Positions 52,235 through 60,916 of a stretch of 64,000 nt of DNA are shown one piece after another. The DNA comes from Cryobacterium sp. Y57. GTDB lineage: Bacteria; Actinomycetota; Actinomycetes; Actinomycetales; Microbacteriaceae. Within the stretch, counting starts at the first letter, position 1; every line of letters begins with the position of its first letter. The stretch spans positions 68,478 through 132,477 of the forward strand of contig NZ_PJJL01000065.1 of the NCBI RefSeq assembly GCF_002929505.1. Reading direction: 5' to 3'. The position numbers and the translations under genes are program-made. The notes beneath the pieces are model-generated. The model searched no databases. It was not told the origin of the DNA and saw only the letters and a list, made by a program, of their open reading frames with translations.

Positions 52235-54421
52235 CTACAGCTTTCCGTTGAGGGCCTGGGTGAGCAGGTAGATAAGAGCGCTTGCCTGTACCGAATCGGT
52301 GGTCGAGTACTCCGCTTGGGAACCGTCGAGGGCGCGAGCCGCCAGGCCCTCTTTGCTGCCGATCAGGTCGGCAATACGTGCGTCGATGGTGTGCGCTGCG
52401 ATGATGCGCCAGGCGGTGACCGGTTCATCCTGACCGATGCGGTGCACCCGGTCGATAGCCTGGGTCTGCTCGGCAGCGGTCCAGCTCAATTCAGCCAGAA
52501 CGACGTTCGACGCGGCCTGCAGGTTGACGCCGACCCCGGCCGCAGTCAGCGAGCACACCGCGATGGCGACATCGGGATCGTTGTTGAAGGAGTCGATCGC
52601 AGCCTGGCGGGCCACTGCACTCTGATCCCCGCGCAACGAGACCGTTTTCAGGTCGCGCTTGGCGAAGATCTCTTCCGCAGTGTCCATGACGTCGATGTGC
52701 TTGGCGAAGAACACCACCTTGCCCACCGAGCGCGCTAGTTGCGCGGCGTAGTCCGCCGCAAGCCCGGCTTTGGCCTGGCCGATCTTGCGCACCATCGTGA
52801 ACACGTTTTCCCCGGTGGTCTGGCCTTTGGAATCTTCGAGTTCGGCGTGGGCGACGGCGCGAACGTACGCATCCCGCTGGTCTTCGTCGGGAACGGCCGG
52901 GCCGCCCGAGCCGGCATGCCGGGCGGCCACGAGCGCGTGGTACCGGGTGAGCAGTCGAGCACCCAGTTCGCGTTCGGCCTGGCGGATCGATCGACCGAGA
53001 TCGTCATCGAGTTCCACCGGCAGGTCGGCGATGCGCTTGGACGGCAGATCGGCAGCGACGTCAACCTTACGACGACGCACGATGCCCATGTCGATGACGG
53101 CGGCACGGGCTTCCTTGTAGAAGCCCATGTCGGCCGGGGTCAGGCCGGTCTCTTCCAGGCGTTTCAGCAGTGCAGGGGCCGGTTTGTCGCCGTCGATCCA
53201 ACCGAGGAACTGCCAGATGGCACGAAAATCGTCGACGTCGTTGATGAGTGGAGTTCCGGTGAGTGCCATCAGCAGCGGGTTACCTCCCGGGGTTCGGCGG
53301 CGAATCTGGTCCGCGAGCGAGAGCACGTGCTTGGACCGCTGGGATGACAGATTCTTGATGAAGTGCGCCTCGTCGACAACCATTCCCTTGAACCCGAGCG
53401 TACCGAGCCAGGCCAGGTGCCGGTCGAGAACGTCGTAGTTCACGACCACCACATCGGCGAAAGCGTCGAGGCTGTCGCCATCGCCGTGAATGACCGTTGC
53501 CCGCCGGTTCGGCGTCCACAGTTCCACTTCACGCGCCCAGTTCATCTTTACCACGTTAGGCACAATGGCCAGTAACGGGTAGGCGTTGGCAACGGATGCC
53601 GCCAGCAGGCTCTGCGCGGTCTTACCAAGGCCCGGCTCGTCGGCGAGCAGGTAACTACGGTGCCCAAGCCGGGCGCTCTCGATGAATCGGGCTTGATGCC
53701 GCATGAGTTCCATACCGCCCGGCGAGAGCCGGTCACGGCCAGGTGCCTCCGGCATGTCCATGCTGGCCGCCTGGCCGCCCGAACCGTACTCGAATGATTT
53801 GAACAACGGGCCGAGCAGTTCCCAGTTGGCGAGCCGACGCGGGTGCACGATCGGCTGAGCGGCGGCGCTGAAGTCGGGGGCGAGGAACGGGTTGGCGAGC
53901 TGCCTGGCTTTCACCGACTGGGGGATGACCTGGTTCTGCAACACGACCGGCGCCGCCTCGGGCTCGCGGGTGATGATGAGTTCGTCGGGGCTGAGCTCGG
54001 CACCGGATTCGAGCAGCCAATCACGCCGAAACCGCTGAGCGACGGTGGAGACGCCGGCATCGGGTTCGAGTAGCGTGATCAGGCTGGTGTCCCTGGCGGC
54101 AGTCTTGGCCAGAATTTGCGCGATCCCGTCGAGGCGTTTGAGTAACTCTGCTCGGTTCGCGTCGGAGAGTTCCTTATCGCCTTTGACCCTGGCCCGTTCT
54201 TCACGCATCAACAGAGCGATGACCTGGTATTTCGTGCGATTGGTCGGCCCGAGCTTGGTACCGGACTGCGCCTTGGCCTCGACCTCGCGCACCTTGCGAG
54301 CGAGAATGGGAATGATCGGGGCATCGTCGTCGCGGGAGCGTGGATGAGCCCGATTGCGGGTGACTCCGTTACGACCGAGATTGTTCCGGCTGCCCGAGGC
54401 ATCGGTGCGGGTATAAGCCAT
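52235..54421 (-). CDS. SNF2-family DNA translocase/helicase, SMARCAL1-like
   Basis: The 728-residue ATPase has a non-conserved N-terminal part (about 1-225). The SNF2_N domain (about 226-440) contains Walker A LADEPGLGKTAQSLLAASVA, the DEAH box in VVDEAHFIKNLSSQRSKH and motif III LMALTGTPLINDVDDFRAIW. The helicase C domain (about 570-700) contains KVVFFAKHIDVMDTAEEIFA, LTAAGVGVNLQAAS and IDRVHRIGQDEPV. No SWIM or nuclease domain is visible. Related bacterial single proteins remodel or anneal DNA; a role in fork repair is inference. GTGGAG is four bases before ATG. Confidence 0.9.
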   Translation of the reverse strand: MAYTRTDASGSRNNLGRNGVTRNRAHPRSRDDDAPIIPILARKVREVEAKAQSGTKLGPTNRTKYQVIALLMREERARVKGDKELSDANRAELLKRLDGIAQILAKTAARDTSLITLLEPDAGVSTVAQRFRRDWLLESGAELSPDELIITREPEAAPVVLQNQVIPQSVKARQLANPFLAPDFSAAAQPIVHPRRLANWELLGPLFKSFEYGSGGQAASMDMPEAPGRDRLSPGGMELMRHQARFIESARLGHRSYLLADEPGLGKTAQSLLAASVANAYPLLAIVPNVVKMNWAREVELWTPNRRATVIHGDGDSLDAFADVVVVNYDVLDRHLAWLGTLGFKGMVVDEAHFIKNLSSQRSKHVLSLADQIRRRTPGGNPLLMALTGTPLINDVDDFRAIWQFLGWIDGDKPAPALLKRLEETGLTPADMGFYKEARAAVIDMGIVRRRKVDVAADLPSKRIADLPVELDDDLGRSIRQAERELGARLLTRYHALVAARHAGSGGPAVPDEDQRDAYVRAVAHAELEDSKGQTTGENVFTMVRKIGQAKAGLAADYAAQLARSVGKVVFFAKHIDVMDTAEEIFAKRDLKTVSLRGDQSAVARQAAIDSFNNDPDVAIAVCSLTAAGVGVNLQAASNVVLAELSWTAAEQTQAIDRVHRIGQDEPVTAWRIIAAHTIDARIADLIGSKEGLAARALDGSQAEYSTTDSVQASALIYLLTQALNGKL

Positions 54422-54739
54422 TGTTCTCCACTTCGAAGCAGCACGGTACGGGTGCCGGCTGTATCTGTCCGAGCGTGCCGGTCACGGTCATTCTGGTATT
54501 ACCGGAACGCTGCATTTGCGCAAATCGTCTTATCGTGTGCGGAAACATTCGATTCACGAAACGCGGCACGGGTCGCGATCTGACGCCAGACCCAAGGCCA
54601 GGCGTATGCTAGCGCACCGCCGGTGCCGTCAAATCAACGATGTCACAACATTGAGTGTACGGAAACTTCCACCGGCTACCAGCGCACAGCAGAGACCTCA
54701 CCAGGTTCTCTCAACGTGATAGTAGTCTACGCCCGACGT
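54422..54739. other. 318-nt gap between DUF6804 and SNF2 genes
   Basis: I see no gene here. GGAG for the SNF2 gene lies at its left edge. Plausible promoter pieces on the minus strand include GATAAGAC-like and TGTTTCC stretches near 54520-54550, but no clean pair at proper spacing. GCGTATGCTAGCG near 54602 is a short palindrome-like element. Confidence 0.3.
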
Positions 54740-55075
54740 TCAGTCCTTATGTACCGGAACTTTGGTGCGCAGACCGACCGCGATGAAAATGATTGCCCCG
54801 ATGAATTGCGCCGAAACCCACCCCTGACCGCTGAGGTCAAAAAGTACGACCGGGTTCCACAGGACGGCCATCGGAACGAGACCGACCAGCCAGTACCAGG
54901 AACGCGCCTGAATCACGAAGACACAGAGAATAAGGGCGAGGATACTGACCGCGTAACGGATGATGATGAAACTCTCACTGTCCAAAAGCGCGAGTCCCGC
55001 GAGCAGAACGATGGCTCCCAAAAGGCCCGGCGCGAGAGCCGAGCGGGTGAATGTCGGTGCGGCTGGAGTGCCCAT
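54740..55075 (-). CDS. DUF6804-like small membrane protein
   Basis: The 111-residue protein has four hydrophobic helices: LAPGLLGAIVLLAGLALL, FIIIRYAVSILALILCVFVI, WYWLVGLVPMAVLWNPVVLF and WVSAQFIGAIIFIAVGLRTK. This layout and the WNP motif fit the DUF6804 family, common in actinobacteria and of unknown function. ATG 55075 has no clear ribosome site; the frame continues about 28 codons upstream (DRIARNDLVEFRSRFLSRLR) to a TAG without a start codon, which may be a decayed coding remnant. Confidence 0.75.
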   Translation of the reverse strand: MGTPAAPTFTRSALAPGLLGAIVLLAGLALLDSESFIIIRYAVSILALILCVFVIQARSWYWLVGLVPMAVLWNPVVLFDLSGQGWVSAQFIGAIIFIAVGLRTKVPVHKD

Positions 55076-55258
55076 CAGACGCCGGCGCAGCCGCGAGAGA
55101 AACCGTGAACGGAACTCGACGAGGTCGTTGCGCGCGATGCGGTCGTGGACGATGCGCTAGCACCAAGAGTAAGGATATGTGCGGGGTGGGCGGAGCGAAG
55201 CATGACTGTATTCTACCGAGCGCAGCAGCTACTTCCCGGCCCCAGGCATGCTTCACCC

Positions 55259-55819
55259 TCACGCGTGCTGGATGGGGATCGACGTCGTTGACGGTGGGCG
55301 CTCGAACAACATCTCCAAGGCCGGCTTCAACTCGGCCAGCCAGGCCGCGTAACCGGCTGGGTTCAGGTGCAGCCGGTCAATGCCCAGAGCTGGATCGAGT
55401 TCGCCGTCAGGCAGCGCGAGGGCTGGCCAGAGGTCGAGGTATTGCACGTGCTGGGTGGGAGCGTATTGCCAGATATGCCGATTGATGGAGCGGATCGTCT
55501 CGGAGAAAGCCTGTTCACGGGGTAAAACTGACTGCACCATAATGCGGGTTTCCGGCAGCGCACGCCGCAGCGTGTGCAGAATGGTTTCCAGGTTGCGTAC
55601 AACGTATTCGTCAGACCTGCGCCAGCCCAGATCATTGGTGCCTACCCCGATCACGATGGCGTCGGGTCGCAATTCAATAACCTGGGCAAGTTGCACGATC
55701 ACCTCGTCAGTGGAGTTGCCGCTCACGGCCAGATTGTGCACGTCGTGCCCGGGAAACCATTCGTCCCACTGACCGCACGCCACGAGGCCGTCACCCAGAA
55801 AGGCGAGAGAAACTGACAT
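55259..55819 (-). CDS. SGNH/GDSL-fold protein with Gly in place of the catalytic Ser
   Basis: The 186-residue protein has the SGNH layout: block I FLGDGLVACGQWDEWFPGHD, block II glycine NLAVSGNSTDEV, block III GVGTNDLGWRRS and block V IDRLHLNPAGYAAWL (Asp/His). The block I serine of GDS is Gly11 here, so standard esterase chemistry seems impossible unless another residue serves. An excellent AGGAGGT lies before the ATG. Cytoplasmic, no signal peptide. I believe some actinobacterial relatives share GDG, so this may be a family trait rather than decay. Confidence 0.85.
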   Translation of the reverse strand: MSVSLAFLGDGLVACGQWDEWFPGHDVHNLAVSGNSTDEVIVQLAQVIELRPDAIVIGVGTNDLGWRRSDEYVVRNLETILHTLRRALPETRIMVQSVLPREQAFSETIRSINRHIWQYAPTQHVQYLDLWPALALPDGELDPALGIDRLHLNPAGYAAWLAELKPALEMLFERPPSTTSIPIQHA

Positions 55820-55905
55820 AAAGACCTCCTACTCGTAAACCATCATGCCCCGAACCGGGTCGAGTGGCCAGAATTCTCAGAGCATACGCACGTTCTACCC
55901 CCGAA

Positions 55906-57426
55906 TCAGAAGTTGTCAGAGCGCGACACCGCCCCGAGCGAATGTTCCGCCTCAACTTCGCGTTCCGCCGCAGCCGTCGCCGTGATGCGGGTGGCCATCC
56001 CCTCGAAGATGATCCCGTGAAACGGTAGGATCGCCGCCCAATACAGCCGGCCACCGAGGCCGCGGGGAAAGAACACCGCGCGCTGCCGGTAGACAGAGCC
56101 ACCGGCATCCGTCGGGGTGACGCTCATTTCAAGCCAGGCCCGCCCGGGAACCCGCATCTCGGCGCGCAACCGCAGGAAACTGCCGTGGTCGATCTGCTCG
56201 ACTCGCCAGAAATCGAGCACTTCACCCGTGTGCAGGTGGTCGGGGTTGCGACGGCCGCGGCGCAGTCCTACACCGCCCACCGCTTTGTCCATCAGGCCGC
56301 GCACCGCCCAGGCCAGCGGAAAGGAGTACCAGCCGTTTTCGCCGCCAATGCTCTCAATGACCCGCCAGAGCGCGGCCGGAGCCGCTGGTGTGGACTTCTC
56401 ACGCAGGTCGGTGTAAAAGGCGTGGCCGGACCAGTCCGGGTCACTGGGCAGCGGGTTGCTCGACGCGCCCTCGATCGAAGAGTTACGCCAGCTGGTCTCG
56501 ACGTCACCGTTGCGCATACGGCCAAGCGCGAGGCGCACCGCCCGTCGATAACTGGTGAACCCGCCCTCCGGCTTGGGAATGTACTCGTCGACATCGCTTT
56601 CGTGCACGACGCAGTCGTATTGCAGCGAGGCGATGATGGGAATGGCGAGATTGCGCGGAATCGGCGTGACCAGGTTCACCCACTGCGAGGCCAGCCACGG
56701 GGTCAACACGGGCAGCGCGGCGATCGCCCGCTGTTTGAGGCCGGCCTCGAGGGCGTAGCCGTTCATCATCTGGCCGTAGCGCAGCACGTCGGGGCCGCCG
56801 ATGTCGAAGGTACGGTTCACGTCGGGCGCCAGGTCGGCCGCAGCCTGCAGGTAATAGAGCACGTCGCGCACCGCGATCGGCTGGATCTTGTTGCGGACCC
56901 ACTTGGGCGCGGGCATGTACGGCAGCACATCGGTGAGGTGGCGGATCATCTCGAACGAGGTCGAGCCGGAACCGATGACGACGCCGGCCTGGAACGCGAT
57001 GCTCGGTACCCCGCTCTCGAGCAGGATACGACCAACCTCCCTGCGGGAGTGCAGGTGGGCCGAGAGCGTGTCGGTGTCGGGGTGCAGACCACCGAGGTAG
57101 ACGATGCGCTGAACGCTGGCTTCGGCAGCAGCACGGGCGACGTTCTCGGCGGCCAGGTGCTCGGTTTTCTCAAAGTCACCCGCCGCGCCCATCGAGTGCA
57201 CGAGGTAGTACAGCACGTCGATGTCGGCGCAGGCGCGCTGCACCGAGGTCAGGTCGCCGAGGTCACCGTGCACGACCTCCACCTGGTCGACCCAGGGCAC
57301 ATCGCGCAGTTTGGACGGGGTGCGCACGAGCACTCGCACCGTAAAGCCGGCTTCCAGGAGTCGTGGAACGAGACGTCCGCCGATATAGCCCGTGGCGCCG
57401 GTGACGAGTGCTCTGCGTAAAGTCAT
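55906..57426 (-). CDS. SDR-family NAD(P)-binding protein with DUF2867 domain
   Basis: The 506-residue protein has an N-terminal extended/atypical SDR Rossmann domain (ALVTGATGYIGGRLVPRLLE dinucleotide motif, then VHGDLGDLTSVQRACADIDV, LYYLVHSMGAAGDFEKTEHL). The C-terminal domain (about 330-490) is DUF2867-like (GENGWYSFPLAWAVRGLMDK, GEVLDFWRVEQIDHGSFLRL). The active-site Tyr-x-x-x-Lys of classical SDRs is not evident, as in NmrA-like members. The substrate is unknown. Confidence 0.88.
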   Translation of the reverse strand: MTLRRALVTGATGYIGGRLVPRLLEAGFTVRVLVRTPSKLRDVPWVDQVEVVHGDLGDLTSVQRACADIDVLYYLVHSMGAAGDFEKTEHLAAENVARAAAEASVQRIVYLGGLHPDTDTLSAHLHSRREVGRILLESGVPSIAFQAGVVIGSGSTSFEMIRHLTDVLPYMPAPKWVRNKIQPIAVRDVLYYLQAAADLAPDVNRTFDIGGPDVLRYGQMMNGYALEAGLKQRAIAALPVLTPWLASQWVNLVTPIPRNLAIPIIASLQYDCVVHESDVDEYIPKPEGGFTSYRRAVRLALGRMRNGDVETSWRNSSIEGASSNPLPSDPDWSGHAFYTDLREKSTPAAPAALWRVIESIGGENGWYSFPLAWAVRGLMDKAVGGVGLRRGRRNPDHLHTGEVLDFWRVEQIDHGSFLRLRAEMRVPGRAWLEMSVTPTDAGGSVYRQRAVFFPRGLGGRLYWAAILPFHGIIFEGMATRITATAAAEREVEAEHSLGAVSRSDNF

Positions 57427-57485
57427 GCGGCGGAGCTTATCCGGTTCTCTTGGCCCTCGGCTGAGTGTCCTCCCACGCTTGCGAT

Positions 57486-58349
57486 TTAGAGAATAGCCTT
57501 GGTGTGCCAGACCGTTTTCAGTTCAGTGAAGGCGAGGATGCGATTCAGCGCCGGTAAGGCGGCATCCGCTCCTGCCTCGGGCGGAAGCACCCGCTTGAGT
57601 GTGTCGGCGGCGCTGATCTGCAGTTCCACCCAGTCCAGGTTGCCGGCACCGACGAGGTCGAGGGCGTTCACGTCGGCATGGGTGGCCAGCCAGGGCGCGA
57701 TCTCGGCCGGCGAACCGGTCACGATGTTGACGACACCGCCGGGCACGTCGCTCGTGGCGAGCACTTCGCCCAGGCTGATCGCCGACAGCGGTGCGTGCTC
57801 GTTGGCGACGACGACGACGGTGTTGCCGGCGACGAGGGCTGGCGCGATCGCACTGACCAGGCCGAGCAGCGATTCAGTGCCCTGCGGCGCGATGATCGCG
57901 ACGACACCCGTCGGCTCGGGGACGGAGGTGTTGAAGAAGGGGCCGGAAACCGGGTTGGCGTTGCCGGCGACCTGCACGTATTTGTCGGCCCAGCCGGCGT
58001 ACCAGACCCAGCGATCGATGGCCTCGTCGACCTGAGCGCTGGCGACGGCGGCGTTGACGCCCTCGCAGTTCATGATCTCGTCGACGAACTGGTTCCGACG
58101 ACCCTCGAGCAGTTCGGCGATGCGATACAGCACCTGGCCGCGGTTGTAGGCCGTGGCGCCGGCCCACCCACCGAGCGCGCTGCGGGCGGCGACGACCGCG
58201 TCACGGGCATCCTTGCGGCTGCCCTTGGCCGCATTGGCGAGAAAGTCCCCTGTGTGTGAGAGCACCTCGTAGACGCGGCCGGATTCGCTGCGCGGAAACT
58301 TGCCGCCGATATAGAGCTTGTACGTTTTAGAAATAACGAGGCGGTTCAC
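57486..58349 (-). CDS. Short aldehyde dehydrogenase-family protein without catalytic residues
   Basis: The 287-residue protein has ALDH-like sequence (KLYIGGKFPRSESGRVYEVL, RIAELLEGRRNQFVDEIMNC, VVAIIAPQGTESLLGLVSAI, GEVLATSDVPGGVVNIVTGS) but ends before the region that normally carries the catalytic Cys, and the LELGG glutamate is absent. GTG 58349 overlaps the stop of the full-length ALDH gene (GTGA), so the two are co-translated. Together they sum to 802 residues, the length of ALDH16, whose C-terminal half is a catalytically dead ALDH domain. I infer a split ALDH16-like enzyme in which this protein is a structural subunit. Confidence 0.88.
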   Translation of the reverse strand: MNRLVISKTYKLYIGGKFPRSESGRVYEVLSHTGDFLANAAKGSRKDARDAVVAARSALGGWAGATAYNRGQVLYRIAELLEGRRNQFVDEIMNCEGVNAAVASAQVDEAIDRWVWYAGWADKYVQVAGNANPVSGPFFNTSVPEPTGVVAIIAPQGTESLLGLVSAIAPALVAGNTVVVVANEHAPLSAISLGEVLATSDVPGGVVNIVTGSPAEIAPWLATHADVNALDLVGAGNLDWVELQISAADTLKRVLPPEAGADAALPALNRILAFTELKTVWHTKAIL

Positions 58350-59893
58350 TTGGCGGCCTTCTCTGCGGATGCGGACTTTTTGCCGACGGATGCGGTCTTC
58401 TTGGAAACGGACGATGTTTGCTGGTTGGCGGCGGCGATCGACCTTGAGCCGCTGCGCACGGCGGGTTTCAGATAAGCGGCGAGGCCGTGGCGGCCACCTT
58501 CGCGGCCATAGCCGCTTTCCTTGTAGCCGCCGAAGGGGCTCGACGGGTCGAACTGGTTGAAGGTGTTCGCCCAAACCACGCCGGCACGCAGCTTGTCGGC
58601 AACGGCGAGGATGCGGCTGCCCTTGTCGCTCCAGATTCCGGCGGAAAGGCCGTAGGGGGTGTTATTGGCCTTTGCTACGGCCTCGGCCGGGGTACGGAAG
58701 GTGAGCACGGAGAGCACCGGTCCGAAGATCTCGTCGCGGGCGATGCGGTGGCTGGTAGACACGTTGGTGAAGATGGTTGGCGAAAACCAGAAACCGTTCG
58801 GCGGAATTTCGCAGTCGGCGCTCCAACGTTCGGCGCCCTCCTGCTCGCCCAGATCGGACAGTTCCCGAATGCGCGCGAGCTGTTCGGCGCTGTTGATGGC
58901 GCCGATGTCGGTGTTCTTATCGAGCGGGTCACCCAACCGCAGCGTCTGCATGCGGCGCTTGAGTCGGTCGATGACGTCGTCGTGGATACTTTCCTGCACG
59001 AGCAGGCGACTGCCGGCGCAGCAGACATGGCCCTGGTTGAAGAAGATGCCGCGCACGATTCCCTCAACGGCCTGGTCGATCGGGGCATCATCAAAAACGA
59101 TGTTGGCGCCCTTGCCGCCGAGTTCGAGGCTGAGCTTTTTGTCGGTTCCAGCGATCGAACGGGCAACCGACCGACCGACCGAGGTCGAACCGGTGAACGC
59201 GACCTTGTTGACGCCTGGGTGGTTGACGAGAGTCGCTCCCGTGCTTCCGTCGCCGGTGATGATGTTCACGACACCGGCCGGCAGGTCGGCCTGCTGCAGG
59301 ATCTCGGCGAACAGCAGCGCGGTGAGGGAGGTCGTCTCGGCGGGCTTGAGCACAACGGTGTTGCCAGCGGCAAGCGCCGGGGCGATCTTCCAGGCCAGCA
59401 TCATGAGCGGGAAATTCCACGGGATGACCTGAGCGGCGACGCCGAGGGACGCCGGGCTGGGTCCCACTCCGGCGTGGTCGAGCTTGTCTGCCCAGCCGGC
59501 GTAGTAGAAGAACCAGGCGGCGACAAGGGGAATGTCGACATCGCGGGTTTCCTTGATCGGCTTGCCGTTGTCGAGGGTTTCCGCAACGGCCAGTTCGCGC
59601 GCGCGTTCCTGCACCAGTCGGGCGATGCGAAACAGGTACTTGCCCCGGTCGCTGCCGGAGAGGCGGGACCAGACGCCGTCGTAGGCGTGGCGGGCGGCCG
59701 AAACGGCAGCGTCGACATCCGCTTCGTTGGCGGTGGCGATCATCGCGATCTGCTGTTCGGTGGCCGGGTTGATTGTCTGAAACGGGGTTCCGCGACCGGC
59801 GATGAACGCGCCGTTGATGAACAGGCCATAGTCGCTTTTGAGGCCCAGCAGCGCCTTCGATTCGGGGGCGGGGGCGTAGTCGAGAAATTTCAT
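58346..59893 (-). CDS. Aldehyde dehydrogenase, full-length catalytic subunit
   Basis: The 515-residue NAD(P)-dependent enzyme has VIPWNFPLMMLAWKIAPALA, LELGGKGANIVFDDAPIDQA (general-base Glu), the catalytic cysteine in FFNQGHVCCAGSRLLVQ, and EIFGPVLSVLTFRTPAEAV. A low-complexity Ser/Lys/Ala tail (TASVGKKSASAEKAAK) follows the ALDH fold and might be the remnant of a linker to the next domain. The gene lies ten bases after deoC and before the short ALDH gene. In the deoxyribose pathway it could oxidise acetaldehyde released by DeoC (inference). Confidence 0.92.
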   Translation of the reverse strand: MKFLDYAPAPESKALLGLKSDYGLFINGAFIAGRGTPFQTINPATEQQIAMIATANEADVDAAVSAARHAYDGVWSRLSGSDRGKYLFRIARLVQERARELAVAETLDNGKPIKETRDVDIPLVAAWFFYYAGWADKLDHAGVGPSPASLGVAAQVIPWNFPLMMLAWKIAPALAAGNTVVLKPAETTSLTALLFAEILQQADLPAGVVNIITGDGSTGATLVNHPGVNKVAFTGSTSVGRSVARSIAGTDKKLSLELGGKGANIVFDDAPIDQAVEGIVRGIFFNQGHVCCAGSRLLVQESIHDDVIDRLKRRMQTLRLGDPLDKNTDIGAINSAEQLARIRELSDLGEQEGAERWSADCEIPPNGFWFSPTIFTNVSTSHRIARDEIFGPVLSVLTFRTPAEAVAKANNTPYGLSAGIWSDKGSRILAVADKLRAGVVWANTFNQFDPSSPFGGYKESGYGREGGRHGLAAYLKPAVRSGSRSIAAANQQTSSVSKKTASVGKKSASAEKAAK

Positions 59894-59902
59894 GGTCGTT
59901 CC

Positions 59903-60916
59903 CTAATCAATCGTCACGTAGTCGGGACCGGAGTAGTGCCCGGTCGTCATCTTCTGGCGCTGCAGCAGCACGTCGTTCAGCAGGCTGGAGGCGCCGAACC
60001 GGAACAGGCGCGGACTGAGCCACTCCTCCCCCACCGTCTCGGCGACCGTCACGAGGTATTTGATGGCGTCCTTGGAGGTGCGGATACCGCCGGCCGGTTT
60101 CACGCCGATACGCACGCCGGTGAGGCGGTGCCAGTCCCGCACAACCTCGAGCATCGACAGTGTCACGGGCAGCGTCGCGGCTGGAGCGACCTTGCCGGTG
60201 GAGGTCTTGATGAAGTCTCCGCCGGCCAGAATGGCCAGCCAGGACGCTCGACGCACATTGTCGTAGGTGTTCAGTTCGCCGGTTTCGAGAATCACCTTGA
60301 GGTGAGCCATCGACCCGTCGGCGCGGCGGCAGGCCTCTTTCACGGCAACGATCTCGTCGTAGACCTGGCCGAACCGACCGGCTAGAAACGCTCCACGGTC
60401 AATGACCATGTCGATCTCGTCAGCGCCGGCCGCGACCGCGTCGCGCACATCGGCGAGCTTGATCGCGAGGGAGGCGCGGCCGCTCGGAAAGGCGGTAGCG
60501 ACGGCGGCGACGGTGACACCGTCGGTTCCGCCGGCCGCATGGGCTGAGCCGAGCGCTGTGACGGCCGAACCGACCATGTCACCGTAGACGCAGACCGCTG
60601 CGACACGGGGTGTGCCGGGGTCGCCCGGGTCGGGCATGAGGGCCTTGGCTACGAGCGAGCGCACCTTGCCGGGGGTGTCGGCGCCCTCGAGGGTGGTCAG
60701 GTCGATCAGGCCGATGATGGTGTCGATCGCCCAGCGTTTGGAACTGGTCTTGATCGAACGGGTGCCGAGGTCGAAGGCGCGCGCTTCGAGGCCGACGGCG
60801 TCGATTCCCGGGATGCCGTGCAGGTACCGGCGCAGGTTGGCGTCGGTGGCTTCCCCGCCGATCAACGCGAGGGCACGCTGGTCAGGCTGGTAGGTGGCCA
60901 GAGGGCTGTTGGTCAT
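59903..60916 (-). CDS. deoC: Deoxyribose-phosphate aldolase
   Basis: The 337-residue TIM-barrel aldolase splits 2-deoxyribose 5-phosphate into glyceraldehyde 3-phosphate and acetaldehyde. ADEIDMVIDRGAFLAGR, HLKVILETGEL, GGDFIKTSTGKVAP (Schiff-base lysine) and GVKPAGGIRTSKDAIKYL (second lysine) are all present. It is longer than E. coli DeoC (about 260) because of an N-terminal extension of about 80 residues, as in other actinobacterial members. Start 60916 overlaps the regulator stop by ATGA. Confidence 0.93.
   Translation of the reverse strand: MTNSPLATYQPDQRALALIGGEATDANLRRYLHGIPGIDAVGLEARAFDLGTRSIKTSSKRWAIDTIIGLIDLTTLEGADTPGKVRSLVAKALMPDPGDPGTPRVAAVCVYGDMVGSAVTALGSAHAAGGTDGVTVAAVATAFPSGRASLAIKLADVRDAVAAGADEIDMVIDRGAFLAGRFGQVYDEIVAVKEACRRADGSMAHLKVILETGELNTYDNVRRASWLAILAGGDFIKTSTGKVAPAATLPVTLSMLEVVRDWHRLTGVRIGVKPAGGIRTSKDAIKYLVTVAETVGEEWLSPRLFRFGASSLLNDVLLQRQKMTTGHYSGPDYVTID

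Noticed and set aside
58487-60385. 632-codon ORF opposite the ALDH and deoC genes
   Set aside because: Composition is that of an antisense frame of high-GC codons; the minus-strand genes have all catalytic motifs.
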